Assembly (NCBI GenBank): GCA_026399375.1
Contig: JAPLRD010000044.1
Span: 1 to 46,449 of the forward strand
Reading direction: 5' to 3'
Length of the DNA stretch: 46,449 nt
DNA from: Pseudomonadota bacterium
GTDB taxonomy: Bacteria; Pseudomonadota; Gammaproteobacteria; Burkholderiales; SG8-39
Position 1 is the first letter of the stretch. Each line of letters starts with the position of its first letter. Under the pieces are notes generated by a model, which was given only the letters and a program-made list of their open reading frames with translations, was not told where the DNA came from and ran no database searches. Positions 1-7,165 of this stretch are shown piece by piece. The position numbers were made by a program, and so were the translations under genes.

Positions 1-35
1 CGCCTCAATCTTCCCAATTTCTCCATGGTGATCAT
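1..35 (-). CDS. istA: IstA-like IS21 transposase, N-terminal fragment cut by the window edge
   Basis: Only eleven codons are visible: MITMEKLGRLR, which matches the usual beginning of IS21-family IstA transposases as I remember them. A purine-rich ribosome-binding site (AAAGGGG) lies directly before the first ATG and nine bases before the second ATG at position 26, so the second may be the true start. IstA would be the DDE transposase that acts with the IstB ATPase; both would lie to the left of this window. The call rests on few residues and on the terminal repeats next to it. Confidence 0.5.
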   Translation of the reverse strand, partial: MITMEKLGRLR

Positions 36-141
36 CCCCTTTGTTCCTGCCTATAAATTAGGCAGGATAGGCTGAACACCCTGGTCAATTTTGAACGCGC
101 AGTACCTCGTTCAAATGGTCAATTTACGTCGCGCGCCAACA
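1..141 (-). mobile_element. Right-hand part of the window edge is the terminal portion of an IS21-family insertion sequence
   Basis: Read on the minus strand, the sequence leaving the HEPN gene begins TGTTGGCGCGCGACG and then carries two copies of a AAATTGACC motif (plus-strand ggtcaattt at 83-91 and 117-125). Repeated internal binding sites of this kind near the end are typical of IS21-family elements. They are followed by the first codons of an IstA-like reading frame running off the window edge. A short hairpin (CCTGCC/GGCAGG, 46-66) lies just before that gene. The junction near 140-141 is inferred from the point where HEPN similarity stops. The other end of the element is outside the window, so a target duplication cannot be checked. 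Confidence 0.65.
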
Positions 142-392
142 TGCGTGAGGCTCTGAAAGACGAGATAGCGATTTTCGGAACGATAGCCATGCCAGCGCAA
201 GGCGGCAAGCGCCAGAGCGTGCGCCGCGTTATACGCCAGATCGAAGCGGCTTTCGAAACTGACGCTGCTATTGCCTGCATCGCTCAAACGGACCTTGCCC
301 GAGCGAAGAAGACCAGCGAACTCGGATTGCGCGGGCGGCTCGGTCTTGAGTTGACCGATGCGTACGAGGTTATCGAGCGGTTGCAGAGACAT
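111..392 (-). pseudogene. HEPN-domain toxin-like gene, 3' end lost to the IS21 insertion
   Basis: The 93-residue frame shows the conserved front half of a family of small HEPN proteins paired with nucleotidyltransferases (for example SRFDLAYNAAHALALAALRWHGY and NRYLVFQSL split across the helices). Similarity stops after QSLTH, and the last ten residues (VGARRKLTI) plus the stop codon are encoded by the insertion sequence. From memory, full-length relatives run about 50 residues further and carry the RN-containing catalytic loop, which is missing here, so nuclease activity should be lost. The start ATG at 392 overlaps the end of the upstream nucleotidyltransferase gene by 23 bases, as expected for a coupled toxin-antitoxin pair. 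Confidence 0.7.
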
Positions 393-1029
393 CGGCTTCT
401 TTACCGATCAACGGCAGAAACTTGCCTGCCAGTACTTTGGTGAGGAAGGGATTGCCGTCCCTGCGTCGCTGAATGAACTCGGCAGGCGTATAGAGTGTCG
501 GGTTCACCCGCCGTGCAAGCTGCTCTTCTGCCGTGGCAAGCGCCGTATAGACTTCCTCGAGGGTTAGATTGTCAGCGACAATCAGTACATCGATATCGCT
601 CGTTGCGGTCTCGCTTTTCTTGGCGATCGAACCGTACACAAGGGCAAGGTGGACGCGCTCCCCCAGTGCCGACAGCGCGGCACGCAGCGGATCGACGAGA
701 CCGACTGTCTTTACGACGAGGCCGTGCAATTCCTTGAACACGGACGCGTCACGGTTGGCCTGATAGTGTTTTTGGTTGCCTATTCGCGACACGACCACAA
801 GGCCGCTTTCGGCCAAACGCCCCAGTTCCCGCTGTACGGCGCCGGAACCCGCCCCCACCAAGCGAATCAGTTCGCTTGCAAAAAAACTGCGTTCTGGCTG
901 GCCGAACAAGAGACCTAACACCCGCTGCTGGGTTCCGGAGAAGAGCGCATCTGCGAGGCCTGTGCGCATTGGCTGCGCTCCGTGGCCAGGCTGGCGCGTT
1001 GTCCGCGGTTTGGCCTTCTTTGTACCCAT
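370..1029 (-). CDS. Winged-helix / nucleotidyltransferase (MNT-type) protein, likely antitoxin and autorepressor
   Basis: The 219-residue protein has an N-terminal helix-turn-helix region (residues about 25-95, with FFASELIRLVGAGSGAVQREL resembling ArsR-like regulators) followed by a small nucleotidyltransferase domain with the hallmark GS...SDIDVLI motif (VYGSIAKKSETATSDIDVLI, near residues 130-152). Proteins of the MNT family neutralise HEPN toxins, in known cases by nucleotidylating them, and the HTH suggests it also controls its own promoter. It sits directly before, and overlaps, the truncated HEPN gene. The ATG at 1029 lies only about seven bases after a TATAAT box, so the message is probably leaderless. 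With the partner broken this gene may be a leftover that still binds DNA. Confidence 0.8.
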   Translation of the reverse strand: MGTKKAKPRTTRQPGHGAQPMRTGLADALFSGTQQRVLGLLFGQPERSFFASELIRLVGAGSGAVQRELGRLAESGLVVVSRIGNQKHYQANRDASVFKELHGLVVKTVGLVDPLRAALSALGERVHLALVYGSIAKKSETATSDIDVLIVADNLTLEEVYTALATAEEQLARRVNPTLYTPAEFIQRRRDGNPFLTKVLAGKFLPLIGKEADVSATAR

Positions 1030-1066
1030 TTTGGGTATTATATTACCCTTTTTGAGTATATTGCAA
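1023..1066 (-). promoter_or_regulatory. Sigma70-type promoter and overlapping palindromic operator of the HTH-nucleotidyltransferase gene
   Basis: On the minus strand TTGCAA (1061-1066) and TATAAT (1037-1042) are 18 bases apart, and the start codon follows the -10 box by seven bases, implying a leaderless or nearly leaderless transcript. A perfect inverted repeat TACCCA-TTT-TGGGTA (1023-1037) covers the start codon and touches the -10 box, and a second imperfect GGGTA...TACCC pair (1033-1048) spans the -10 itself. These are good candidates for autoregulation by the encoded HTH protein; binding is inferred. Confidence 0.6.
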
Positions 1067-1139
1067 TGATCAATTCTTTAGCGGGTGGGAGGCGGATCAT
1101 GGAACTTGTTCCCGCACCTTGTTATCCCCGACGAGCCCG

Positions 1140-2159
1140 CTATCCAATTGCGCGCGCCGGTTCCCGAGAAAACCACCGCCACGCAGTTTCAACAATTTCC
1201 GCGAGATCATTGAACTCAGGTGACCAACCTAGTTCCGCGCGAGCGCGCGCCGCGCTCGCTACCAGCCGCGCCGGATCTCCGGCCCGCCGTCCGCTCACCC
1301 GGTAGCGAATATCCTGCCCGGTAATGCGCCGGCAGGTTTCGATAACCTCCTTCACCGAATAGCCTTTTTCGGTCCCCAGATTGAACGCATTGAAGCCGGA
1401 AACCCGGCCGCCGATCAAGCACTCCATCGCCAGCAGGTGCGCCGCGCACAGATCTGCGATGTGTACATAGTCACGAATGCAGGTGCCGTCCGGCGTGTCG
1501 AAGTCGTCGCCGAAAACCTGCAACTGGGTGTCCTCCGGCTTGCCGCCGGCGCGCAGGCGCAGCGCCTCCCGGAGCACCAGCGGAATCAGGTGCGTCTCCG
1601 GATCATGACGTTCGCCCAAGGCGCCCTCCGGATCGCACCCGGCGGCGTTGAAGTAACGCAACGCTACGGTGTCTAACCCGTACGCGCGCCCATAGTCCGC
1701 CATCGCGCGCTCGGCGGTGAGTTTCGTCATGCCGTAAGGATTGACGGGGTGCTGCGGATGGTCTTCACTCATGGGTAACGACACCGGATCGCCGTAGGTG
1801 CTGCAGGTCGAGGAGAACACCAAGCGCTTCACCTGCACTGCGCGCATTGCTTCCAGAAGATTCAGCGTTCCGATTACATTATTCGTGTAGTACTTCGCGG
1901 GGTCCTGCACCGATTCGCCGACGTAACAACTGGCGGCGAAGTGCATCACCACATCGAATTGGCAACCGCTAAACGCCCGCGCGGCGTCGGTCGCTTGCCG
2001 TAGATCCCCTTTGACGAAATCCGCTCCCTGCACGGCGTCGCGTTGGCCGGTGGAAAGATTGTCGAAAACGGTGACCCGATGTCCCTGGCGCAGCAGCAGC
2101 TTCACCATGTGCGAGCCGATGTAGCCGGCGCCGCCTGTGACGAGAACGGAGGACGTCAT
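1140..2159 (-). CDS. galE: UDP-glucose 4-epimerase
   Basis: This 339-residue protein is a short-chain dehydrogenase/reductase of the GalE type, which interconverts UDP-glucose and UDP-galactose (or the N-acetyl forms) in the cytoplasm to supply glycosyltransferases. The NAD-binding motif TGGAGYIGSH is at residues 8-17, the catalytic Ser/Thr region FSSTCSTYGD is near 120, and the YGMTK catalytic Tyr-Lys pair is near 148. The ORF track runs further upstream, but the ATG at 2159 is preferred because the Rossmann motif then begins at the usual distance and the start overlaps the stop of the upstream glycosyltransferase as ATGA. It is the last gene of the minus-strand polysaccharide cluster. Confidence 0.92.
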   Translation of the reverse strand: MTSSVLVTGGAGYIGSHMVKLLLRQGHRVTVFDNLSTGQRDAVQGADFVKGDLRQATDAARAFSGCQFDVVMHFAASCYVGESVQDPAKYYTNNVIGTLNLLEAMRAVQVKRLVFSSTCSTYGDPVSLPMSEDHPQHPVNPYGMTKLTAERAMADYGRAYGLDTVALRYFNAAGCDPEGALGERHDPETHLIPLVLREALRLRAGGKPEDTQLQVFGDDFDTPDGTCIRDYVHIADLCAAHLLAMECLIGGRVSGFNAFNLGTEKGYSVKEVIETCRRITGQDIRYRVSGRRAGDPARLVASAARARAELGWSPEFNDLAEIVETAWRWFSREPARAIG

Positions 2160-3007
2160 CGGCCCAACCTCCGTCGGATGTCGTGCTTCTTCGCTTCCAC
2201 CATGCCTTGGTACAGCGCCTTCATCATGCAGAATACCAAGCCGTCCTTGCCGTCGAGGAAGCCGTGCCGCCAAACGTAGCTGTACAAGAAGTAAGCCAAT
2301 GGCCGCGCTGGCAACATCGCGGCCAATCGCTTCATGGATTTTCGACGCAGCAGTGGATCACCACTAATTACGTCGCCTAGTCCGAAAGGCTGGCTTTCGA
2401 TGGTCAACTCGAACTCCGCATCCTTGCTTGAATACCGGTTCTGCCGCTCGAACCACTCGTCGATGCCTTTGAGGTTTTCATCGATCAAGTCGTTGTTCAG
2501 ATCGCGCACCTCGCCAATGACATCCTGGGTTTCTGCATGCCCGCGATTGACATATCGAATCCGGCCCTTACGCACCAGTCTTACCACCCAACTCGGATAG
2601 AGGCTGCTATAGCGGAGCCATCGTCCCCACATATGGAAGCGGCGCTTTAGCCGGAACGCGCCTACCGACTCCGGCGCGTTTGACACGGCGAGGGCCAACT
2701 CCGCTGCCAAGTCGCCCGGCACTCGCTCGTCCGTATCAAGAATCAGCACCCACTCATACTTTGGCGCCGTACTCTCCAGCGCCCAATTGCGTTGATCGCC
2801 AAATCCAGAAAATGCGTGCTGAAAGAACCGGACTCCCGAGTCTCGGCAAATCTCTTCCGTCCGGTCATGGCTGAAGGAATCCACGACAATCACATCATTG
2901 CACCAGGCGAGACTCTCGAGACACTTCGGGAGATGCAATTCCTCATCAAGAGTGAATATCATCGCAGTGACGGGTATCAACGATGATGGTATATCAGTGG
3001 GAACCAT
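2156..3007 (-). CDS. Glycosyltransferase family 2 (WaaE/KdtX-like)
   Basis: A GT-A fold transferase of about 283 residues. The N-terminal strand IPVTAMIFTLDEELHLPKCLESL, the VVDSFSHDRT segment and the DxD-type metal site ILDTDERVP (near residue 92) are those of the branch that includes WaaE/KdtX-like lipopolysaccharide glucosyltransferases. It probably adds one hexose in the cytoplasm from a nucleotide sugar; donor and acceptor cannot be read from sequence. The ORF track begins at a TTG at 3028; the ATG at 3007, preceded by GAGAGG, is the better start. It overlaps galE by four bases and follows a methyltransferase gene after about 30 bases, consistent with one operon. Confidence 0.85.
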   Translation of the reverse strand: MVPTDIPSSLIPVTAMIFTLDEELHLPKCLESLAWCNDVIVVDSFSHDRTEEICRDSGVRFFQHAFSGFGDQRNWALESTAPKYEWVLILDTDERVPGDLAAELALAVSNAPESVGAFRLKRRFHMWGRWLRYSSLYPSWVVRLVRKGRIRYVNRGHAETQDVIGEVRDLNNDLIDENLKGIDEWFERQNRYSSKDAEFELTIESQPFGLGDVISGDPLLRRKSMKRLAAMLPARPLAYFLYSYVWRHGFLDGKDGLVFCMMKALYQGMVEAKKHDIRRRLGR

Positions 3008-3040
3008 ATTTGCTCGTTGGCCTCTCAAACGGAGCGGAGA

Positions 3041-3691
3041 TCACTCGGGTCGACGGGCAAGTCTGGCTGCGCAGATCATGTTTTTCCAGAGCCACGGCAG
3101 CCGCCCATAAAAAGTAAAACGTATGTCCCCAAAGCCATGCCGGGATACGAGTTCCCGCAGTGTTCGCACACTAAAAAACTTGATGTGCCCTCCGTCCCAG
3201 TCCACGCCATGGTGCGCGTCCCATTTGTCGAGAACACCAATTGCGAGGTTCTTCAAATACCCGTGATAGGGTGTGCCGACCAACAGTACGCCCCCCGGCT
3301 TGAGCAGCAAAACCGCTGTTTCAATCAACGAGGAAGGTCGGTACAAGTGTTCGATAACGTCACAGGAGACAACAACATCGAACGACCCAGGCTTCAGGAG
3401 ACCATTTACTATTGCGGGTGCGATTTCGTTGCAGATGAACGTGACACTATCCGCCGCATAATGTTGCCTAGCAATTGCAATGCCGCTCTTTGATGCGTCA
3501 ATGCCGGTGACGCGATAGCCGTGGCGGGAGAGTTGTTCGACGAGATGACCGCTACCGCAACCAAGATCGCAGACCGATTCGACGCCCTGAATCTGCCGAA
3601 CCAAGGCTACGAAAAGCGGCGCTAATGCCCGCGCTGTGTTCCCCTGACCGGGCTCATTGGATGTGAAACCATAATCTCTATACTCACTCAT
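3041..3691 (-). CDS. Class I SAM-dependent methyltransferase (UbiG-like)
   Basis: A Rossmann-fold methyltransferase of about 216 residues. The SAM-binding glycine motif VCDLGCGSG lies near residue 40, the acidic residue after strand 2 is in VTGIDASKSG, and the post-I motifs FDVVVSCDVIEHL and LLKPGGVLLVG are clear. In this setting it probably methylates a sugar or the growing glycan. The ATG at 3691 is chosen because it gives a natural N-terminus (MSEYRDYGF) and overlaps the stop of the upstream GT4 gene by eight bases; the track's longer version starts inside that gene. The substrate is unknown. Confidence 0.82.
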   Translation of the reverse strand: MSEYRDYGFTSNEPGQGNTARALAPLFVALVRQIQGVESVCDLGCGSGHLVEQLSRHGYRVTGIDASKSGIAIARQHYAADSVTFICNEIAPAIVNGLLKPGSFDVVVSCDVIEHLYRPSSLIETAVLLLKPGGVLLVGTPYHGYLKNLAIGVLDKWDAHHGVDWDGGHIKFFSVRTLRELVSRHGFGDIRFTFYGRLPWLWKNMICAARLARRPE

Positions 3692-4889
3692 GGGCTTCTG
3701 GGCGCGCCTTCTGGTCTGCATCCACGTGCTCTTCGAGCGCCATCTGGTAGACGGTTTCCATGCGGCGAGCGATGGCTTCCCAAGTGTAGTTGGCAGCCAC
3801 GGCGTCGCGACCGCGCTGCCCCATCGTCCTGCTTCGCTCCGAGTCTGCGATCAGATCTGCGATCCCCCTTCCCAACTTCTCGGGACTTCCATCCAGTACG
3901 ACTCCGGCCCCGGTTTCCAGCACTAGAACGGCGGCGCCGACTTCCGGAGTCACGACGACGGGGCAACCCGCCGCCATGCTTTCCAAGACCACGTTGCCAA
4001 AATTTTCCGAATAGGAAGGCAGTATCAGCGCCGCTGCGTGCGCAAGAATTGTCCTTTTGTCCGATCCGTAGATCGGGCCAATAAAGGAAATGCGCTCGCG
4101 CACGCCTTTTTGTCTCGCTAACGCTACAAGCGTCGGCTGATATTGTTCCTCATCGTTGCCCATGATGACCAAATGACAATCAGCCACGAAGGGTAAGGCG
4201 CAAATCAGGCGATCGAGGCCCTTTTTCCAGTTTATTCGGCCGATGAACAACAGATAACGTTGATGCTGAAGCGGAAACCCGGGGGGCAGATCGCGTTTGT
4301 CCGACTCATCGCAGATCTCCTCTTCCTCAATTCCGTTTGGCACGACACAAGTGGCATTGAAATTCAAGCCAAGCTTTGTCGCCTCGTCCTTCTCCAACTG
4401 GCTAGTAAAGTGGACAACTGCGGCTTTCGCGAGATTGCGCCTTTCGAAAAGTTCAATCCACGCGCTCTTGAACCAACGGCTCTTACGTCGGAGTAGCTCC
4501 GCGACCAGCATGCCCCGAGGTGCCAGGACATAGGGAACAGAATATGCCCGCGCGACCCGCGCCGCGGCCCACGTCGGCCAAAGAAAAACGGAGTGCGTAT
4601 GGATGACATCCAAACTGTCCACGCGCCTTCGCAAAGCGGCAGCCATCTTTGGGCACCAATAGAGTCTTCGAAGCATTGGTACCGGGAAATACCAAACCTT
4701 GACGCCATCCAATTCCACCGGAATCCCAAGCGGAACGTCGGAATCGCCTGGGCCGTCGACGTTGGTTGTAAACACTTCGACTTCGTGACCGCGTGCAACC
4801 AGTGCCTTGCACAGCCCATGCACGGACGCTATAGGCCCGCCATAACGAACGGCGGGAAGGTATGAGGGTACGACATGAAGGATTTTCAC
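3684..4889 (-). CDS. Glycosyltransferase family 4
   Basis: A 401-residue GT-B fold transferase. The N-terminal domain starts MKILHVVPSYLPAVRYGGP with the usual glycine-rich acceptor-side loop, and the C-terminal nucleotide-sugar domain has LLFIGRINWKKGLDRLI and the E-x7-E motif SENFGNVVLESMAAGCPVVV (near residues 300-315). This is the WaaG/PimB-type architecture, a retaining transferase using a nucleotide-activated sugar at the cytoplasmic membrane face. It is followed by the overlapping methyltransferase gene and preceded by a 143-base A+T-rich spacer. The linkage it makes cannot be predicted. Confidence 0.88.
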   Translation of the reverse strand: MKILHVVPSYLPAVRYGGPIASVHGLCKALVARGHEVEVFTTNVDGPGDSDVPLGIPVELDGVKVWYFPVPMLRRLYWCPKMAAALRRRVDSLDVIHTHSVFLWPTWAAARVARAYSVPYVLAPRGMLVAELLRRKSRWFKSAWIELFERRNLAKAAVVHFTSQLEKDEATKLGLNFNATCVVPNGIEEEEICDESDKRDLPPGFPLQHQRYLLFIGRINWKKGLDRLICALPFVADCHLVIMGNDEEQYQPTLVALARQKGVRERISFIGPIYGSDKRTILAHAAALILPSYSENFGNVVLESMAAGCPVVVTPEVGAAVLVLETGAGVVLDGSPEKLGRGIADLIADSERSRTMGQRGRDAVAANYTWEAIARRMETVYQMALEEHVDADQKARPEAHE

Positions 4890-5032
4890 CAGCCTATACC
4901 GTAGTCGTGAAAAACTATTTATGCAGCAATGCCAGTGACTTTCGTCGCATACGCTAGATTCGTACCGGCGCCCCAGACTTAACCGAATCCACGTGAGTCA
5001 AGACCGCCCCCTTTGGCGAATGGATGGTCCGG
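4890..5032. other. Intergenic spacer between two GT4 genes
   Basis: This 143-base spacer is the first clear break in the run of nearly touching genes. It is rather A+T-rich close to the downstream GT4 start and may hold a secondary promoter, but no convincing -35/-10 pair, hairpin or small gene was found. Confidence 0.3.
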
Positions 5033-6142
5033 CTAGAGAGGGCGGGTTATCAGCTGGGAAACTAGCTTACGGAAAACGCCACGCCCAAAATATTGCAAAC
5101 AGGTAGTTCGCAAAACGACCGGCTCAAACCAAAAGGCGCTCCCTTCCCGTCTAAGCAACGCAATCAATCCATGGGAAATCGATTCCACGCTAGTAGGATC
5201 AACTAGTCGACCAAGCGCCCCATCGGCCAAAGCCTCGACAGAACCATCCCGATTTCCACCTAACACCGGAATCCCGCAGGCCATGGCCTCCAGAAAAACA
5301 ATCCCGAACCCCTCCCCAAGGCTAGGTAGCGCAAAGACATCCGCCAAGCGGTAGTGGGCAGGGAGTTCTCCGTCCGGTACAAAGCCACACAAGGTTACGC
5401 AATCGGATAGGCCCAGATCTGCCACTAACCCTTGAACTCGCGCCGTATCATTGCCCTTTCCCACGATGAGAAAACGCACCTTTCCTATCGCGCCACGCAC
5501 CTGTGGCAGGGCGCGCAATACGTTGTCGTACCCCTTATAGCTTTCTTCGGCATCAAGGCGCGCGACTGTCAAGATTACCTTTTCGTCTGGCGCTATGGCG
5601 TAGCGCTGTCGCAATGCCGAATCGGGCGGCGCAATAGTGAATACTTCCTGGGAAACCGTGTTCGGCAAGATATGGATGCGCGCTGCGACAACGCCGACGT
5701 CGAGCAATCGATCTCGCGTCCAGCGTGACACAGCCCATACGGCGTTCGCCGAGCGCAATGCGGAAAGCCTCGAACGGGATAAGTTGGCATGCACATCAAT
5801 GCCGTGTGCTACTAGCACGTACGGAATCCCCAACAGGCCGCGGATGAAATTGGCTATCGGCCCGAAATTTAAGTGAGTAGAAATAATAACTGAGGGCCTA
5901 TCTTGCCACGCTGATTCAATCGCTTGAAAAGAAAACCCAAGTGTGCGCAGTCGAAACGGCCAGGCTCTTGCACCTTTTAGCGGCAGACCGTGCCAATCTG
6001 AGGTTGCATCCAGCTTGCCGAACAGACACACTTGCTTGTGATTGGCGTGCAGCGCTTCGGCCAACGCCCTGCTAAAAGCCGTGATGCCGCCACCAAAGCC
6101 AAGAAACTGCGGCGCCCAGATGTGCACAAACAATTTGTTCAT
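5033..6142 (-). CDS. Glycosyltransferase family 4
   Basis: A GT-B transferase of about 369 residues. The N-terminus MNKLFVHIWAPQFLGFGGGI carries the glycine-rich loop, the middle has YVLVAHGIDVHAN, and the C-terminal donor domain has ILTVARLDAEESYKGYDNVL and GEGFGIVFLEAMACGIPVL with both glutamates. The ORF track's longer start (6178) lies inside the upstream methyltransferase; the ATG at 6142 fits the family beginning better and clears most of the overlap. It is part of the polysaccharide operon, and its donor sugar is unknown. Confidence 0.86.
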   Translation of the reverse strand: MNKLFVHIWAPQFLGFGGGITAFSRALAEALHANHKQVCLFGKLDATSDWHGLPLKGARAWPFRLRTLGFSFQAIESAWQDRPSVIISTHLNFGPIANFIRGLLGIPYVLVAHGIDVHANLSRSRLSALRSANAVWAVSRWTRDRLLDVGVVAARIHILPNTVSQEVFTIAPPDSALRQRYAIAPDEKVILTVARLDAEESYKGYDNVLRALPQVRGAIGKVRFLIVGKGNDTARVQGLVADLGLSDCVTLCGFVPDGELPAHYRLADVFALPSLGEGFGIVFLEAMACGIPVLGGNRDGSVEALADGALGRLVDPTSVESISHGLIALLRREGSAFWFEPVVLRTTCLQYFGRGVFRKLVSQLITRPL

Positions 6143-6152
6143 TGCATTGGCG

Positions 6153-6917
6153 TTAGGGCCGTTTAACGCTTCGAACATAGACGCTATCGGCTAGCCACAC
6201 CAATGGTCGAAATATCAAACTCAAATATCGAACTAACTCCGACATTGCAACTATGACTTGCAACCAAATAGGCATGAGTTTGATATCAGAATATTGCAAG
6301 CCGATTCCAAAATAGCAATCAACCGAAAAGGCTGTCAAACCAATCTTTGAGGAAAATAATCGTTTTAAATCGGGTATAGACCAATAGCGGACGTCAAAGC
6401 CAATGCCATCCCGAAAACCACGCTTGATCTGATGCTGAAGACACCTTATGCCATATTGTGTAGGCATTTGTATCACGCTGATACCGTCAGGTTTTAGAAC
6501 CCGGCCGACTTCACCTACAGCGAGCGCTGCATCACTTCTACTGAAGTGTTGTATGACACTATAAGAGAAAACATCATCAAACAAATTTGACAAAAAGGGT
6601 AAGAATCTTGCGTCACCAACAACGACATCTACGTCGACTCCGAGTTGATGTGCAACGCGCCTAGCAGCCATGACTGCGCCCAACGATGGATCGATGCCGA
6701 TAACCCTATACCCTTTTTGCGCGGCCGCAATTGACCATCGACCCCAGCTACAACCAACATCGAGCAGTAAGCCCCCGTTCGACTTGGGCAACCGAATTGT
6801 CGGAATTGGATAAGCCTCCAAGCAGCCCCTTAGCCGCTTATAGGCAATTCCGTTGGTTGCGCCAATCAGATACGAAACAACGGGATCAACGCCACTTTGC
6901 TCTTTTGCAACTGCCAA
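6153..6917 (-). CDS. Class I SAM-dependent methyltransferase, probably the severed C-terminal part of a Trm112-methyltransferase fusion
   Basis: The 254-residue frame has a full methyltransferase core: LLLDVGCSWGRWSIAAAQKGY (motif I), VIGIDPSLGAVMAARR, DARFLPF, VFSYSVIQHFSRSD and LKPDGISVIQMPTQYG. The only start near the beginning is a TTG, yet sensible coding sequence continues upstream in the same frame (YIDSLGVTAQERNEIAL) until it meets the preceding Trm112-like frame. In relatives I recall, the two parts form one protein of around 350 residues, so a one-base deletion near 6974-6980 is the simplest explanation. The catalytic core could still be made if translation restarts. Target is unknown, probably a glycan or sugar. 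Confidence 0.75.
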   Translation of the reverse strand: MAVAKEQSGVDPVVSYLIGATNGIAYKRLRGCLEAYPIPTIRLPKSNGGLLLDVGCSWGRWSIAAAQKGYRVIGIDPSLGAVMAARRVAHQLGVDVDVVVGDARFLPFLSNLFDDVFSYSVIQHFSRSDAALAVGEVGRVLKPDGISVIQMPTQYGIRCLQHQIKRGFRDGIGFDVRYWSIPDLKRLFSSKIGLTAFSVDCYFGIGLQYSDIKLMPIWLQVIVAMSELVRYLSLIFRPLVWLADSVYVRSVKRP

Positions 6918-7141
6918 TGCGATTTCATTCCGCTCTTGTGCGGTAACTCCGAGCGAGTCGATGTACGAAGGGAGCTTGCGATGAGATCGATAGTCTTGGG
7001 TTGATCCTCAAGCAACATTATCGGAACGCCGTCAACTATAGGAAAATGACAACCTTCAGAACAGTCAAGACCATGGCGAGTTAGTTGTAATCTATGTCGA
7101 TGGCGGGGACAAGCAAGCCGCTGGATTAACGAATCTGTCAT
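6866..7141 (-). CDS. Trm112/YcaR-like zinc-ribbon fragment, probable N-terminal part of the frameshifted methyltransferase
   Basis: The frame begins MTDSLIQRLACPRHRHRLQL and continues through CSEGCHFPIVDGVPIMLLEDQP, the pattern of Trm112-like small domains that sit before methyltransferases. After ASS (about residue 56) the sequence no longer looks like a protein family, while the next frame takes over with a matching linker. The ATG at 7141 is preferred over the TTG at 7159 in the track. In free form Trm112-like proteins stabilise methyltransferases, so a split pair that still works cannot be excluded. The gene starts about 25 bases after the upstream GT4 stop. Confidence 0.65.
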   Translation of the reverse strand: MTDSLIQRLACPRHRHRLQLTRHGLDCSEGCHFPIVDGVPIMLLEDQPKTIDLIASSLRTSTRSELPHKSGMKSHWQLQKSKVALIPLFRI

Positions 7142-7165
7142 AGCCGTTAGCCCCGTCAAAATGCG

